64,000 bases of DNA, from assembly GCA_963702575.1 (NCBI GenBank), contig CAVPCU010000005.1, positions 310,001-374,000 of the forward strand. The letters run 5' to 3'. Position numbers and translations under genes: made by a program. A model generated the notes under the pieces. It had not been told where the DNA came from and searched no databases. It saw nothing but the letters and a program-made list of their open reading frames with translations. Shown one piece after another: positions 24,532 through 35,656 of this stretch; position 1 is the stretch's first letter; each line of letters opens with the position of its first letter. This DNA comes from VRUE01 sp963702575. GTDB taxonomy: Bacteria > Actinomycetota > Thermoleophilia > Solirubrobacterales > 70-9.

Positions 24532-26214
24532 GTGCTGCGTGAGCTGCGGATCGAGAACCTGCTGCTGATCGAGAAAGCCGAGCTGCGGCTGGGGGAGGGA
24601 CTGAACGCGATCACCGGCGAGACCGGGGCCGGCAAGACGGTCCTCGCCCACTCGCTCGACCTGTTGATGGGCGGCAAGGCGCGGCCGCAGATCGTCCGCC
24701 CAGGCGCCGCGGAGGCCTGGGTCGAGGGGACCTTCGACCTGCCCGCGGGTCTGATGGAGGAGCCCGAGCTGTCCGAGGTCGCCGAGCGCCTGCCCGAAGA
24801 AGCGGGGGAGATCGTCCTCGGCCGCCGCGTATCCGCCTCGGGCCGCACCGCCGCCTTCCTCGCCGGGCGCGCCGCCTCGGCGGCGGACCTGAGGCTGCTC
24901 GGCGGGCGCTTGCTCGCCTTCTACGGCCAGCACGAGCATCGCCGGCTGACGATCTCCTCGGCGCAGATGGAGGTGCTCGACGGCTTCGCCGGCGCCGATC
25001 ACCTCGAGCTGCGCCGACGCTATCGCGAGGCGCATCGCGAGTGCGTCCGCCTGGAGGCCGAGCTGGCCGAGCTGCGCGAGCGCGACGGCTCGCGGGAGCG
25101 CGACCTCGACCTCCACCGCTACGAGCTGGCCGAGATCGAGGAGGTCGCGCCCGATCCGGCCGAGGAGGCCGAGCTGGCGACGCAGCGCCAGCGGCTGCGG
25201 CACGCCGAGGGCCTGCGCGAAGCGGCGGCCGGCGCCCGCGCTGCCGTGAGCGGCGACGAGGAGGACGGCGGCGGCGCGGCTGGCGCGCTCGCCCAGGCCG
25301 AGTCGCTGCTGTCGGGCGTCGAGGGGCTCGACCCCGACCTCGACGCGATCGGCGACCGCCTCAGCGGGCTGGCGCTCGAGCTGGCCGACGTGGCGGGCGA
25401 GCTGCGCGGCTACCTGGAGGGGATCGACGCCGACCCCGCCGGGCTCGCCGCGGCCGAGGAGCGGCTCGAGGCGGTGGAGCGGCTGAAGCGCAAGCACGGC
25501 GGCAGTGTCGAGTCGGTGCTCGCCCACGCCGAGCGCTGCCGCGCCGAGGTCGCCCGCCTGGCCGGAGCCGAGGAGCGGGGGGCCGAGGTCGAGGCGGCGC
25601 TGGCCGAGGCCGAGGCGAGCCGCGCGAAGCTCGGCAAGAGCCTCTCGAAGGGCCGCGCCGCCGCGTCCGGCCCGCTGCGCGAGGCGGTCGCCGCCGAGCT
25701 CGAGCGCCTGGCGATGCCGGGTGCCACCCTCGACGTCGCCCTCGAGTCGCACCCCGGTGGCTTCGGCCCGAACGGCGCCGAGGGCGTCGAGCTGCGCCTC
25801 TCGCCCAACCCCGGCATCGAGCCGGCACCGCTGCGCGACGCGGCCTCCGGCGGCGAGCTCTCGCGGACGATGCTGGCGCTGAGCGGGCTCGGCGCCGCCG
25901 CGGGCGCCGGCGTCCTCGTCTTCGACGAGATCGACGCCGGCATCGGCGGCAAGACGGCGCGGGTGGTCGGCGAGCGCCTGCGAGCGCTCGCCGAGGGGCG
26001 CCAGGTCCTCTGCATCACCCACCTGCCGCAGGTCGCCTCGCTCGCCCCGACCCACTTCAGGATCGAGAAGGACCTCGGCGCCGAGCCGGCGAGGGCGACC
26101 GTGCAGCGCCTCGACCGCGACGGGGCGGTCGAGGAGATCCGCCGCATGCTTGGCGGCGAGGGCGGCGACGAGGCCGCGACCCGCCACGCCCGCGAGCTCC
26201 TCGCCGCCGCCTGA
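24532..26214 (+). CDS. recN: DNA repair protein RecN
   Basis: SMC-like ATPase for double-strand break repair. 560 residues from GTG 24532. Walker A GETGAGKTVL is near residue 30, with the Q-loop FYGQHEHRRL. A central Ala/Glu/Arg-rich coiled coil spans ~165-345. The signature ASGGELSRTMLAL and Walker B VLVFDEIDAGIGGKTA are followed by ITHLPQVA. No LexA-type box was identified upstream in the 31-base gap. Confidence 0.95.
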   Translation: MLRELRIENLLLIEKAELRLGEGLNAITGETGAGKTVLAHSLDLLMGGKARPQIVRPGAAEAWVEGTFDLPAGLMEEPELSEVAERLPEEAGEIVLGRRVSASGRTAAFLAGRAASAADLRLLGGRLLAFYGQHEHRRLTISSAQMEVLDGFAGADHLELRRRYREAHRECVRLEAELAELRERDGSRERDLDLHRYELAEIEEVAPDPAEEAELATQRQRLRHAEGLREAAAGARAAVSGDEEDGGGAAGALAQAESLLSGVEGLDPDLDAIGDRLSGLALELADVAGELRGYLEGIDADPAGLAAAEERLEAVERLKRKHGGSVESVLAHAERCRAEVARLAGAEERGAEVEAALAEAEASRAKLGKSLSKGRAAASGPLREAVAAELERLAMPGATLDVALESHPGGFGPNGAEGVELRLSPNPGIEPAPLRDAASGGELSRTMLALSGLGAAAGAGVLVFDEIDAGIGGKTARVVGERLRALAEGRQVLCITHLPQVASLAPTHFRIEKDLGAEPARATVQRLDRDGAVEEIRRMLGGEGGDEAATRHARELLAAA

Positions 26215-26235
26215 GCAGGCGGGTAACCTCACACG

Positions 26236-27420
26236 GTGGCTACCGCCAGTCGCCGTCGTTTGCCTGCGCTGATCTCGCGCCGCAACGGGGCGTCCGCCGA
26301 CAGCGCGATCCATGGCAGCGCCCGGCTCGGCCGCCGGACCAAGGACCTGGTGAAGCGGCTGAAGCCCGGCGACGTCGCCGTCATCGATCACGTCAACGTC
26401 GACCGGATCGCCGCCGAGGAGCTGATCGCGACCGGCGTCGGGGCGGTGCTCAACGCCTCGCCGTCGAGCGACGGCCGCTACCCGAACGCCGGGCCGCTGC
26501 AACTGGTTCGCGCCGGAATCGTCCTGATCGACGTCGAGGACGGCGACCCGTTCGAGCTGCTCTCCGACGGCGACCCGCTGACGATCCGGGGCGGGACCGT
26601 GAGCGCCGGCGAGAGGCAGCTGCGCGGGCGTCTCCTGGGAGCCGAGGAGCTCGAACGCCGCTTCGAGGAGCAGCGCGAACGGGTCGGCGAGGCGCTGGCC
26701 GAGTTCGCCGAGAACACGGTGGCCCACGTCCGCCAGGAGGCCGACCTGCTGACCGGCAGCATCGAGTTCCCGCCGACGCGAACCTCCTTCCGCGACCGCC
26801 AGGCGCTGATCGTCGTCCGCGGCGATCGTCACCGGCGCGACCTGAAGGCGCTCCGCGCCTACATCCGCGACGTCCGCCCGCTGATCGTGGCGGTCGACGG
26901 GGGCGCCAACGGCTGCCTCGAAGCCGGGCTGAAGCCAGACCTGATCCTCGGCGACATGGACTCGGCCGGCGACGAGGCGCTGCGCTGCGGCGCCGAGCTG
27001 ATCGTGCACGCTTATCCCGACGGCCGCGCTCCGGGGCGCCAGCGCCTGCTCGACCTCGGCCTCGCGCACACCGTGGTCCCGGCGGCCGGCACCAGCGAGG
27101 ACGTGGCGATGCTGATGTCCTACGAGAAGGGCGCGGACCTGATCGTCTGCGTCGGCGCCCACTTCAACCTGATCGAGTTCCTCGACCGCAACCGTGGCGG
27201 CATGTCCTCGACCTTCCTCACGCGTCTGCGGATCGGGGAGAGGCTGGTCGACGCGAAGGGCGTCAGCCGCCTCTACAAGCCGCCCTCGACGGTCGCGCCC
27301 GCGGTCCTCTTCTTCGCCGCCTTCGCAGTTCTGTTGACGGTGGTCGTGATCACCTCGCCGGCCCTCAACGACCTCTTCCAGCTCATCTGGCTGAAGGTCA
27401 GGATCTGGCTTGGCATCTAG
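26236..27420 (+). CDS. steA: SteA-type protein (putative cytokinetic ring factor, thiamin pyrophosphokinase-like)
   Basis: 394 residues from GTG 26236. It matches the actinobacterial SteA family: GSARLGRRTKDLVKRLKPGD and DHVNVDRIAAEELI near the N-terminus, a thiamin-pyrophosphokinase-like domain (PLIVAVDGGANGCLEAGLKPDLILGDMDS, residues ~215-245), and one C-terminal transmembrane helix (FFAAFAVLLTVVVI). In corynebacteria SteA and SteB work together in cell division and envelope integrity. The next gene encodes the SteB-like partner, which supports the call. Confidence 0.85.
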   Translation: MATASRRRLPALISRRNGASADSAIHGSARLGRRTKDLVKRLKPGDVAVIDHVNVDRIAAEELIATGVGAVLNASPSSDGRYPNAGPLQLVRAGIVLIDVEDGDPFELLSDGDPLTIRGGTVSAGERQLRGRLLGAEELERRFEEQRERVGEALAEFAENTVAHVRQEADLLTGSIEFPPTRTSFRDRQALIVVRGDRHRRDLKALRAYIRDVRPLIVAVDGGANGCLEAGLKPDLILGDMDSAGDEALRCGAELIVHAYPDGRAPGRQRLLDLGLAHTVVPAAGTSEDVAMLMSYEKGADLIVCVGAHFNLIEFLDRNRGGMSSTFLTRLRIGERLVDAKGVSRLYKPPSTVAPAVLFFAAFAVLLTVVVITSPALNDLFQLIWLKVRIWLGI

Positions 27421-27456
27421 CAGCCCACGGAGCGACCATCTAGCCTTCGCCCGCTG

Positions 27457-28323
27457 ATGGGTTACAGCGCCCGCTACCACGCGACCTCGCTGATCGCGGT
27501 CTTCCTCGCCCTCGCGATCGGCATCCTGATCGGCGCCGAGTTCGGCGGCGCCGCGCTGACCAACACCCGCAAGGACCTCGAGCACAGCCTCACCGGCAAC
27601 CTGCAGGACGCGCGCGAACGGGCGACCGAACTGAGCGCCGAGCTGGGGCGCGCGAACCAGTTCTCGGCCGCGGTCTACCCGGTGCTGGTGCGAGGCCAGC
27701 TGCGCGGCAAGCGGATCGGTGTGCTCGCCCTCGGCGACCTGCCGGGCGACGTCTCGGGCGCGATCGGCGAAGCGCTCGGCCCGACCGGGGCGCGGCTGGT
27801 CGGCGTCGGCGTCGTCCGCGAGCCGGTCGACCTGCACGGCCTCGCCGGCGACCTGGCGAAGACGCGCTTCGCCCCGATCGCCCGCAACCCCGAAGCCCAG
27901 ACCGCCTTCGCCACCGGGATCGGCCGCCAGCTCGTTCGCGGCGGGACCCTGCTCGACCGCGTCCGCGGCCAGCTCTTCTCGCGCGCCAGCGGCAACTTCG
28001 GCGCCCTCGACGGAGTGATCGTCGTCCGCCAGCAACCGCAGAAGATGGGACCGGTTCAGCGGACCGCGGCCGGGAGGCTCGAGGCGGGCCTGATGAGCGG
28101 GATCGCCGGCACCCGCACGCCGGCCGTCGGGGTCGAGACCTCCAAGGCCGAACAGTCCTCGGTCTCCTTCTTCGGCGGCAACGACCTCTCCAGCGTCGAC
28201 GACGTCGACCTCGTCGCCGGGCGCCTGGCGACCGTCTTCGCCCTGCTGGGGGCCGAGGGCAGCTTCGGCGTCAAGGGCAGCGCCGACCGCCTGCTGCCCG
28301 ACCTGCTGGCCCCGCACGAATGA
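27457..28323 (+). CDS. steB: SteB / MctB family copper transporter-like protein
   Basis: 288 residues. One N-terminal transmembrane helix (SLIAVFLALAIGILIGAEF) is followed by a coiled-coil segment (ARERATELSAELGRANQF) and a globular C-terminal domain. This is the architecture of PF11382 (MctB, named after mycobacterial copper export; SteB in corynebacteria). The helical part likely contacts SteA at the membrane. It starts at ATG 27457 shortly after steA and overlaps the next ATG. No copper-binding cysteines are visible, so a metal role here is doubtful. Confidence 0.82.
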   Translation: MGYSARYHATSLIAVFLALAIGILIGAEFGGAALTNTRKDLEHSLTGNLQDARERATELSAELGRANQFSAAVYPVLVRGQLRGKRIGVLALGDLPGDVSGAIGEALGPTGARLVGVGVVREPVDLHGLAGDLAKTRFAPIARNPEAQTAFATGIGRQLVRGGTLLDRVRGQLFSRASGNFGALDGVIVVRQQPQKMGPVQRTAAGRLEAGLMSGIAGTRTPAVGVETSKAEQSSVSFFGGNDLSSVDDVDLVAGRLATVFALLGAEGSFGVKGSADRLLPDLLAPHE

Positions 28324-29152
28324 CCTGGATCGGCTTCCCGGTGGCGATCGCCGTGGCGCTCCTGGTGGTGCCCGCGGGGGTGCGCGGCCTCCTCGACGCC
28401 GGCCTGACCCGGCGCAACTACCGCGGCGCGGCGCTCGCCTTCCCGCTCGGCGCCGTGCTCGCGACCGCATCGCTGGTCGCGCTCGCGCCGCTCGCCTTCC
28501 TCGACGACCGCGCCGACCTCGAACTGCTCGATCCCGGCCTGCGCCGCTGGCTGCCGTACCTGCTCGGCGTCGCCTTCCTCGGCTTCCTCGACGACTCGCT
28601 CGGCCGGGGCGAGACGGCGGAGGCGCCGCGCGGCTGGCGCGGCCATGGCCGGGCGCTGCGCGAGGGGCGGCTCTCGACCGGCGCGATCAAGGCGATCGGC
28701 GCGCTGGCGCTCGCCGCCTACGTCGTCTCCGGCCGCGGGCTCGAATCGTGGCGCTACCTGGCCGACGTCGCGCTGTTGATCCTCGCCACCAACGCCTTCA
28801 ACCTGCTCGACCTGCGGCCCGGGCGGGCGGAGAAGGGCCTCGGGCTGCTCGGCCTCGGCCTCTGTCTCGGCGCCTGGACCCTGGCGCCGCTCGAGCTGCT
28901 CGGCATCTTCGCCGGCCCGGTGCTGGTCGGCGCGGCCTTCACCCTGCGCGAACGGGCGATGCTGGGTGACACCGGCGCCAACCTGCTCGGCGCGATCGGC
29001 GGCGTCTGGCTGCTCACCTCCCTGGGTGGGACGGGGCGCCTGATCGCCCTCGCGGCGGTCGCCGCGCTCACCGTTTTCGGCGAGTTGCGTTCTATTTCGA
29101 CGACGATCGATTCGGTTCCGCCCTTGCGCTGGCTAGACTCGCTCGGTAGAGG

Positions 29153-29156
<4 letters not shown>
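28320..29156 (+). CDS. MraY/WecA-like phosphosugar transferase (short)
   Basis: Integral membrane protein of 278 residues with about nine hydrophobic helices. Conserved pieces of the polyprenyl-phosphate GlcNAc/MurNAc-1-phosphate transferase superfamily are FLGFLDDSLGR (DD motif), ATNAFNLLDLRPGRAEKG (NxxNxxD region, but the usual DG-DG is replaced), and AMLGDTGANLLGA (GDTG motif). It is clearly shorter than MraY (~320-360). Location between steB and pyrG suggests a role in envelope biosynthesis linked to division. It could be a transferase for another sugar or an inactive homologue. Confidence 0.75.
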
Positions 29157-30820
<1,664 letters not shown>

Positions 30821-30830
30821 CCTTTCCGGC

Positions 30831-31940
30831 GTGGAGAGGCTCTACGAGACTTTCGTCCGGCTCTGCGAGATCCGCAGCCCGACCGGCGAGGAGCGCGAGG
30901 TCGCCGACACGATCGCCGCCGAGCTGCGAGCGATGGGGCTGGAGGTCAGCGAGGACGACGCGGCCGGGGCTGCGGGAGCAGGGGCCGGCAACCTGCTCGC
31001 GCGGCTGCCGGGACGCAGCGACCGCTGGGCGATGTTCTGCGCTCACCTTGACACCGTTCCCCACGCCGGGCAGATCGAGGTGGTCGAGGACGAAGGCGTC
31101 TTCCGCAGTCGCGGCGAGACGATCCTCGGCGCCGACAACAAGGCTGCCGTCGCGGTCTTCATGGAGCTGGTCGCGCGCCACGCCGCCGAGCCGCCGCCGG
31201 TCGGGATCGAGCTGCTGCTGACCGTCGCCGAGGAGCAGGGGCTGCGCGGCGCAAAGGCCTTCGACGCAAGCGCGCTGCGCTCCGAGTGCGGCTTCGTCCT
31301 CGACCACGCCAGCGCGATCGGCGAGGTGATCGTCAGCTCGCCGACCCAGCAGCGGATCCTCGCCGACTTCGCCGGGGTCGAGGCCCACGCCGGCATCCGC
31401 CCCGAGGACGGCAACAGCGCGATCGCCGCGGCCGCCGACGCGATCGCGCGGATGGAGCTGGGACGCCTCGACCCCGAGACCACCGCCAACGTCGGCGTGA
31501 TCGAAGGCGGAACCTCGGGCAACGTCGTCCCCGGCCACTGCCGCATTGTCGCCGAGGCGCGGAGCCTCGGCGCCGACCGCGCTGCCGCCGTTGCCGGCGA
31601 GCTGAGCGAGGCCTGCGCCTGGGGCGCCGGCGAGCACGGCTGCGACGTCGACGTCCGGGTCGAGGAGCTGTTCCGCGGCTACGAGATCCCCGCCTCCTCG
31701 CCCGCCCTGGCCCTCGCCGAGGCGGGCCTGCGCAGCGCCGGCTTCGAGCCGGCGCGCACTTCCACTGGCGGCGGCAGCGACGCCAACGCGCTGATCCTCG
31801 GCGGTTTCGACTGCGTCCTGCTGGCCAACGGCACGAGCGCCAACCACACCGCCGATGAGAGCGTGCCGCTGGGCAACCTCGACGCGATGCTGGCCGTCTG
31901 CGAGGGGATCGTCGCCGCCGCCGGCGACGAGCAGGGGTGA
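30831..31940 (+). CDS. M20 family metallopeptidase (PepT-like)
   Basis: 369 residues from GTG 30831, 10 bases after pyrG. Dizinc peptidase with ligands in FCAHLDTVPHAG, the shared Asp in GADNKAAVAVFMEL, the catalytic Glu pair in TVAEEQGLRGAKAFD, and a late His in NGTSANHTADE. The lid/dimerisation domain is between. It is closest in pattern to tripeptidase T-like enzymes. It overlaps the next gene by ATGA-type coupling. Substrate not certain. Confidence 0.88.
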   Translation: MERLYETFVRLCEIRSPTGEEREVADTIAAELRAMGLEVSEDDAAGAAGAGAGNLLARLPGRSDRWAMFCAHLDTVPHAGQIEVVEDEGVFRSRGETILGADNKAAVAVFMELVARHAAEPPPVGIELLLTVAEEQGLRGAKAFDASALRSECGFVLDHASAIGEVIVSSPTQQRILADFAGVEAHAGIRPEDGNSAIAAAADAIARMELGRLDPETTANVGVIEGGTSGNVVPGHCRIVAEARSLGADRAAAVAGELSEACAWGAGEHGCDVDVRVEELFRGYEIPASSPALALAEAGLRSAGFEPARTSTGGGSDANALILGGFDCVLLANGTSANHTADESVPLGNLDAMLAVCEGIVAAAGDEQG

Positions 31941-32956
31941 GCGGCCGGCTCGAGCTGCGCCGCGGCGTCGTCGTCGGCGAGGACCCGCTGACGGTCGAGG
32001 TGGGGGGGGAGCGACGCCCCGCCTGGGCGGACACCGCGCTGCTCGGCGAGATGCGCGAGGGCGACGAGGTCGTCGTCAACGTCGCCGCGCTCGACCGCGG
32101 CCTCGGCTCGGGCGGGTTCGACGTGGTCCACGTCAACCTCACGCGCGGCCTCGACCCCGGGGAGGGAGGCGGCGGCGAGCACGTGATGAAGCTCAACTAC
32201 ACCTCGCTCCAGCACGCGGTCGAGCCGGTCGAGCGGCCCTTCGGCGAGGGCGGGGAGGGAAGGTCGATCGCGGTCCTCGTCCTGCCCCTGCACGGCCACC
32301 TCGCGCCGGCGGCCTGGGCGCTCGCCGAGGCGGGTTCCCCTCACACCGTCGGCTACGTCCAGACCGCGGGCGGGGCCCTGCCCGGGGCGCTGAGCCGCGA
32401 CGTGGCCGAGCTGCGCGAGCGGGGGCTGCTCGAAGGCCACCTCACCGCCGCCCCCGCCTACGGCGGCGAGCACGAGGCGCTCTCGACGACCGGCGCCCTC
32501 GACGCGGCCGCCAACCGCCTCGGCTGGGACGTCGCACTGATCGGCCCGGGGCCGGGGATCATCGGCTCGGAGAGCCGCCTCGGCCACGGCGGCATGGCGG
32601 CCCTCGACAGCGCTCACGCGTCGCTTGCCATCGGCCACCGCACCGTGCTGTCTCCCCGTCTCTCCTCGGCGGACCCGCGCGATCGCCACCGCGGGGTCAG
32701 CCACCACACGCTGACCGTGATGCGGATGCTGCTGGCCGGGGTCGAGGTGGCGGTGCCATCGGGCGAGCCGGTGGCGGCCGCGCAGCTTGCGGAGGCGGCG
32801 GGCTGGCGCCACGGCCTCAGGGAAGCTCCCGCCGATTTGGCGGGCTACGCCGCCGCCGGGCTGCCGGCCCGAACCATGGGGCGCTCGATCGAGGAGGACC
32901 CGCTCTTCTTCGCCGCGCCGCTCGCCGCGGGCGCCGCCTTGCGCGGCAAGGGATGA
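31937..32956 (+). CDS. DUF3866 family protein
   Basis: 339 residues from GTG 31937. The sequence follows the DUF3866 pattern: an N-terminal beta domain (LRRGVVVGEDPLTVEVGGERR), GHVMKLNYTSLQ-like HVMKLNYTSLQHAVEP, VLPLHGHLAPAAWAL, VGYVQTAGGALPGALSRDV, and IGPGPGIIGSESRLGHGGMA. Function of the family is not established. It is common in actinobacterial pyrG-xerD neighbourhoods, where it sits here. Cytoplasmic. Confidence 0.82.
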   Translation: MSGRLELRRGVVVGEDPLTVEVGGERRPAWADTALLGEMREGDEVVVNVAALDRGLGSGGFDVVHVNLTRGLDPGEGGGGEHVMKLNYTSLQHAVEPVERPFGEGGEGRSIAVLVLPLHGHLAPAAWALAEAGSPHTVGYVQTAGGALPGALSRDVAELRERGLLEGHLTAAPAYGGEHEALSTTGALDAAANRLGWDVALIGPGPGIIGSESRLGHGGMAALDSAHASLAIGHRTVLSPRLSSADPRDRHRGVSHHTLTVMRMLLAGVEVAVPSGEPVAAAQLAEAAGWRHGLREAPADLAGYAAAGLPARTMGRSIEEDPLFFAAPLAAGAALRGKG

Positions 32957-32981
32957 GCGGCTGGCGGGAGAACCATCCCGT

Positions 32982-33929
32982 ATGGCGATCGCAGTTGCTC
33001 CCCGCTCCGCCGCGGAGTCCCGCTTCGAGGGCCTCGTCCTCGACTTCCTCTCCTACCTCGAGCTGGAGCGCGGGCTCTCGCGCAACACCCTCAACGCCTA
33101 CCGGACCGACCTGCTGCAGTACGGCGAGTTCCTCGCCGAGCACGACCTCGACGCGCTCGAGGCGCGCCCGGCCGACGTCGGCGACTTCCTCGCCGACCTG
33201 GCGACCGGAAACGGCCGCCCGGCCTGCTCGGCGGCGACGGTCCACCGCAAGACCGCCTGCCTGCGCTCCTTCTACAAGCACCTGCGCCGCGACGAGCTGA
33301 TCGGCGAGGACCCGACCGCTGCGCTGAGCGCACCACGGCGGGCGAAGAAGCTGCCGCAGGTCCTCAACTACTCCGAGGTGCAGAAGCTGCTCGCCGCCCC
33401 GCGCGGGGCCGAGCCGACGGCGCTGCGCGACCGGGCGCTGTTGGAGACGATGTACGCCTGCGGGCTGCGCGCCTCGGAGACGATCGGGCTGGAGCTCGCC
33501 GACGTCGATCTGCAGGAAGGCTTCCTGCGGGCGCGCGGCAAGGGCTCCAAGGAGCGGTTGGTGCCGCTCGGGCGCCAGGCGATCGCGGCGATCTCCGCCT
33601 ACCTGCGCGGCGGCCGCCCGAAGCTGGTCGGCGAGCGCCACGAGCCGCGGCTGTTCGTTAACTTCCGCGGCGGGCCGCTCAGCCGCCAGGGCCTCTACAA
33701 GATCGTCCGCCGCCATGCTCGCGAGGCCGGCCTCGCCGGGCAGATGAGCCCGCACACGCTGCGCCACAGCTTCGCCACCCACCTGCTCGCCGGCGGCTGC
33801 GACCTGCGCGCCGTGCAGGAGATGCTCGGCCACGCCGACATCGCGACCACCCAGATGTACACCCACCTATCGGGCGAGCAGCTAAAGGACGTCTACTTCA
33901 GGTCCCACCCGCGGGCGATCGAGGGCTGA
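32982..33929 (+). CDS. xerD: Tyrosine recombinase XerD/XerC
   Basis: Resolves chromosome dimers at dif. 315 residues from ATG 32982. The N-terminal SAM-like domain has LDFLSYLELERGLSRNTLNAYRTDL. The catalytic residues are Arg in YACGLRASETIGL, Lys in GKGSKERLVPL, His-x-x-Arg in SPHTLRHSFATHLL, His in MLGHADIATTQ and Tyr in MYTHL. The position between the pyrG block and parA/scpA-type genes is typical for XerD in actinobacteria. It could equally be named XerC; only the chromosome-wide count would tell. Confidence 0.92.
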   Translation: MAIAVAPRSAAESRFEGLVLDFLSYLELERGLSRNTLNAYRTDLLQYGEFLAEHDLDALEARPADVGDFLADLATGNGRPACSAATVHRKTACLRSFYKHLRRDELIGEDPTAALSAPRRAKKLPQVLNYSEVQKLLAAPRGAEPTALRDRALLETMYACGLRASETIGLELADVDLQEGFLRARGKGSKERLVPLGRQAIAAISAYLRGGRPKLVGERHEPRLFVNFRGGPLSRQGLYKIVRRHAREAGLAGQMSPHTLRHSFATHLLAGGCDLRAVQEMLGHADIATTQMYTHLSGEQLKDVYFRSHPRAIEG

Positions 33930-33936
33930 GTGTCCG

Positions 33937-33982
33937 CGCATCCGACTTCGACCCCACTCTGGGTGGGTGAAAGTCGGATGCG
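33937..33982. terminator. Long hairpin between xerD and mutM
   Basis: A 12-bp inverted repeat (CGCATCCGACTT / AAGTCGGATGCG) encloses a second hairpin (CCCAC / GTGGG). It lies 7 bases after the xerD stop and 16 before mutM. A T-run is absent, although GATAAAA follows. Likely a terminator or mRNA-stability element. Confidence 0.65.
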
Positions 33983-33998
33983 GTGATAAAACCGGGCG

Positions 33999-34919
33999 AT
34001 GCCCGAGCTGCCTGAGGTGGAGACCGTTTGCCGGCAGCTGGAGCCGGAGCTGGAAGGGCGGCGGATCGAGCGGTTGGAGATCTACGACGCGCGCTGGAGC
34101 CGTCCGGTTCCGCCCGACGAGCTGGGCGCTGCCGTCTCGGGCAGCACGATCGCGGGTCTCGGCCGGCGCGGCAAGTACCTGCTGCTCGGCCTCGACGACG
34201 GGCGGACGCTGGTCATGCACCTGCGGATGACCGGCAACCTGATCCTGGTCGAGCCGGGCGGCGAGGCGATCGATCCCTCCGAGGGGCGGCGGCTGTATGA
34301 GGGCGAGCGCTCGACCGAGGAGCGCCACCTGCGCGCCCGCTTCGCGCTCGACGACAGTCGCGAGCTCTGGTTCACCGATCCGCGCCGCTTCGGCGAGGCC
34401 TTCCTGCTCGACGACGCCGACCTGGAGGCCCGTTTCTCCCGGTTGGGGGTCGAGCCGCTCTCCGGGGCGTTCACCCCGGAGGCGCTGGGCCGGATCGCCG
34501 CCGGGCGGACCGCGCCGCTGAAGTCCTTCCTGCTCGACCAGAAGGGGATCGCCGGGGTCGGCAACATCTACGCCGACGAGGCGCTCTTCCGCGCCGCCCT
34601 GCACCCGCTCTCGCCGGCCGGCTCGATGAAGCTCGAGCACCTCGAGGCGCTGCGCGACGGGGTCGTCGCCGCGCTCGAGGCGGGGATCGACGGCGGCGGC
34701 GCCTCGATCGACGACTACCGCGACGGGCGCGGGGAGAAGGGGCGGATGCAGGACGAGTTCCTCGTCCACACCCGCGCCGGCGAGCCCTGCCCGCGCTGCG
34801 GCGGCACGATCGAGCGGATCGTCGTCTCCGGTCGCTCGACCTACTTCTGCCCGGACTGTCAGGTGAAGCTGCGGCGCAGGCCGCGCCGCCGTCGCCGTCC
34901 GGCTCGCCGGTCAACTTAG
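33999..34919 (+). CDS. mutM: Formamidopyrimidine-DNA glycosylase
   Basis: Removes 8-oxoguanine and formamidopyrimidines and nicks the DNA. 306 residues beginning MPELPEVETVCRQLEPEL, with the catalytic Pro2-Glu3. Lys in RRGKYLLLGLDDG, the helix-two-turn-helix LDQKGIAGVGNIYADEALF, and a C-terminal zinc finger (CPRCGGTIERIV ... TYFCPDCQ) follow. The Arg-rich tail after the zinc finger is longer than in E. coli. Start ATG 33999; recO follows after four bases. Confidence 0.95.
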   Translation: MPELPEVETVCRQLEPELEGRRIERLEIYDARWSRPVPPDELGAAVSGSTIAGLGRRGKYLLLGLDDGRTLVMHLRMTGNLILVEPGGEAIDPSEGRRLYEGERSTEERHLRARFALDDSRELWFTDPRRFGEAFLLDDADLEARFSRLGVEPLSGAFTPEALGRIAAGRTAPLKSFLLDQKGIAGVGNIYADEALFRAALHPLSPAGSMKLEHLEALRDGVVAALEAGIDGGGASIDDYRDGRGEKGRMQDEFLVHTRAGEPCPRCGGTIERIVVSGRSTYFCPDCQVKLRRRPRRRRRPARRST

Positions 34920-34923
34920 GAGG

Positions 34924-35646
34924 ATGGCCGGAACCACCCTGAAGACGGAGGCGGTCGTCCTGCGCAGCATCCGCTACGGCGAGGCCGACCGCATCCTCCA
35001 CCTCTACTCGGCGAAGCGGGGGAGGGTCGGGGCGATCGCCAAGGGGGCGCGCAAGCCGCGCTCGCGCTTCGGCGGGCGGCTGGAGCCGTTCTTCCGGCTC
35101 GACATGTTGCTGCACGAGGGCCGCAGCGAGCTGCTCACGGTGACCGGTGTCTCGACCGTCGAAGGCTACCCCCGCCTGCGCTCCTCCGGCGCCGCACTCG
35201 ACGCTGCCGCCCGCGCCTGCGACGCGGTGCTGCGGCTGCTCGACTCGGCCGAGCCCAACCCGCCCGCCTACAACCTGCTCTGCCGCTACCTGGCGCTGCT
35301 CGACGACCCGGCGGCGGCCGGGGCGAGCCTGGAGACGGCGCTCTCCTTCCGGGTCAAGCTGGCGCTCGCGGCGGGCTTCGCACCGGAGCTGGCTGCCTGC
35401 GCGCGCTGCGGCGAGGCCGACCACCTGGTCGGCTTCTCCGGCGCGGCGGGAGGCGTCGTCTGCGCCGCCTGCGAGGCGGGCTCCTTCCCGCTCTCCGAGG
35501 AGGCACACGGCTTCATGGTCGCCGCGATCGCGGCGCCGCTGGCCGAGGCGCCCGCGGCGGGCGAGGGGGCGCTGCGCCAGGTCGAGCGGGCCGTCGGCGA
35601 GACGCTCGAGCATCACGCCCACGTGCAGCTTCGATCTGCCGCGTAG
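34924..35646 (+). CDS. recO: DNA repair protein RecO
   Basis: Loads RecA with RecF/RecR. 240 residues. The N-terminal OB fold shows TEAVVLRSIRYGEADRILHLYS and GRVGAIAKGARKPRSRFGGRLEPF. The helical middle leads to a C-terminal zinc motif (CARCGEADHLVGFSG ... VVCAACEAG). ATG 34924 follows mutM closely with an AGGAGG-like site. Confidence 0.93.
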   Translation: MAGTTLKTEAVVLRSIRYGEADRILHLYSAKRGRVGAIAKGARKPRSRFGGRLEPFFRLDMLLHEGRSELLTVTGVSTVEGYPRLRSSGAALDAAARACDAVLRLLDSAEPNPPAYNLLCRYLALLDDPAAAGASLETALSFRVKLALAAGFAPELAACARCGEADHLVGFSGAAGGVVCAACEAGSFPLSEEAHGFMVAAIAAPLAEAPAAGEGALRQVERAVGETLEHHAHVQLRSAA

Positions 35647-35656
35647 GATCGGGACC

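Noticed and set aside
24391..28470. Very long open frame on the minus strand (1359 codons) opposite recN, steA and steB
   Set aside because: Antisense shadow in GC-rich DNA. The plus strand carries three recognisable genes with motifs; the minus frame has only low-complexity Arg/Gly/Ala sequence.
33937..33982. Inverted repeat next to xerD considered as a dif site
   Set aside because: Arms and spacer do not match the 11-6-11 dif pattern. A nested hairpin after a stop codon is better read as a terminator.
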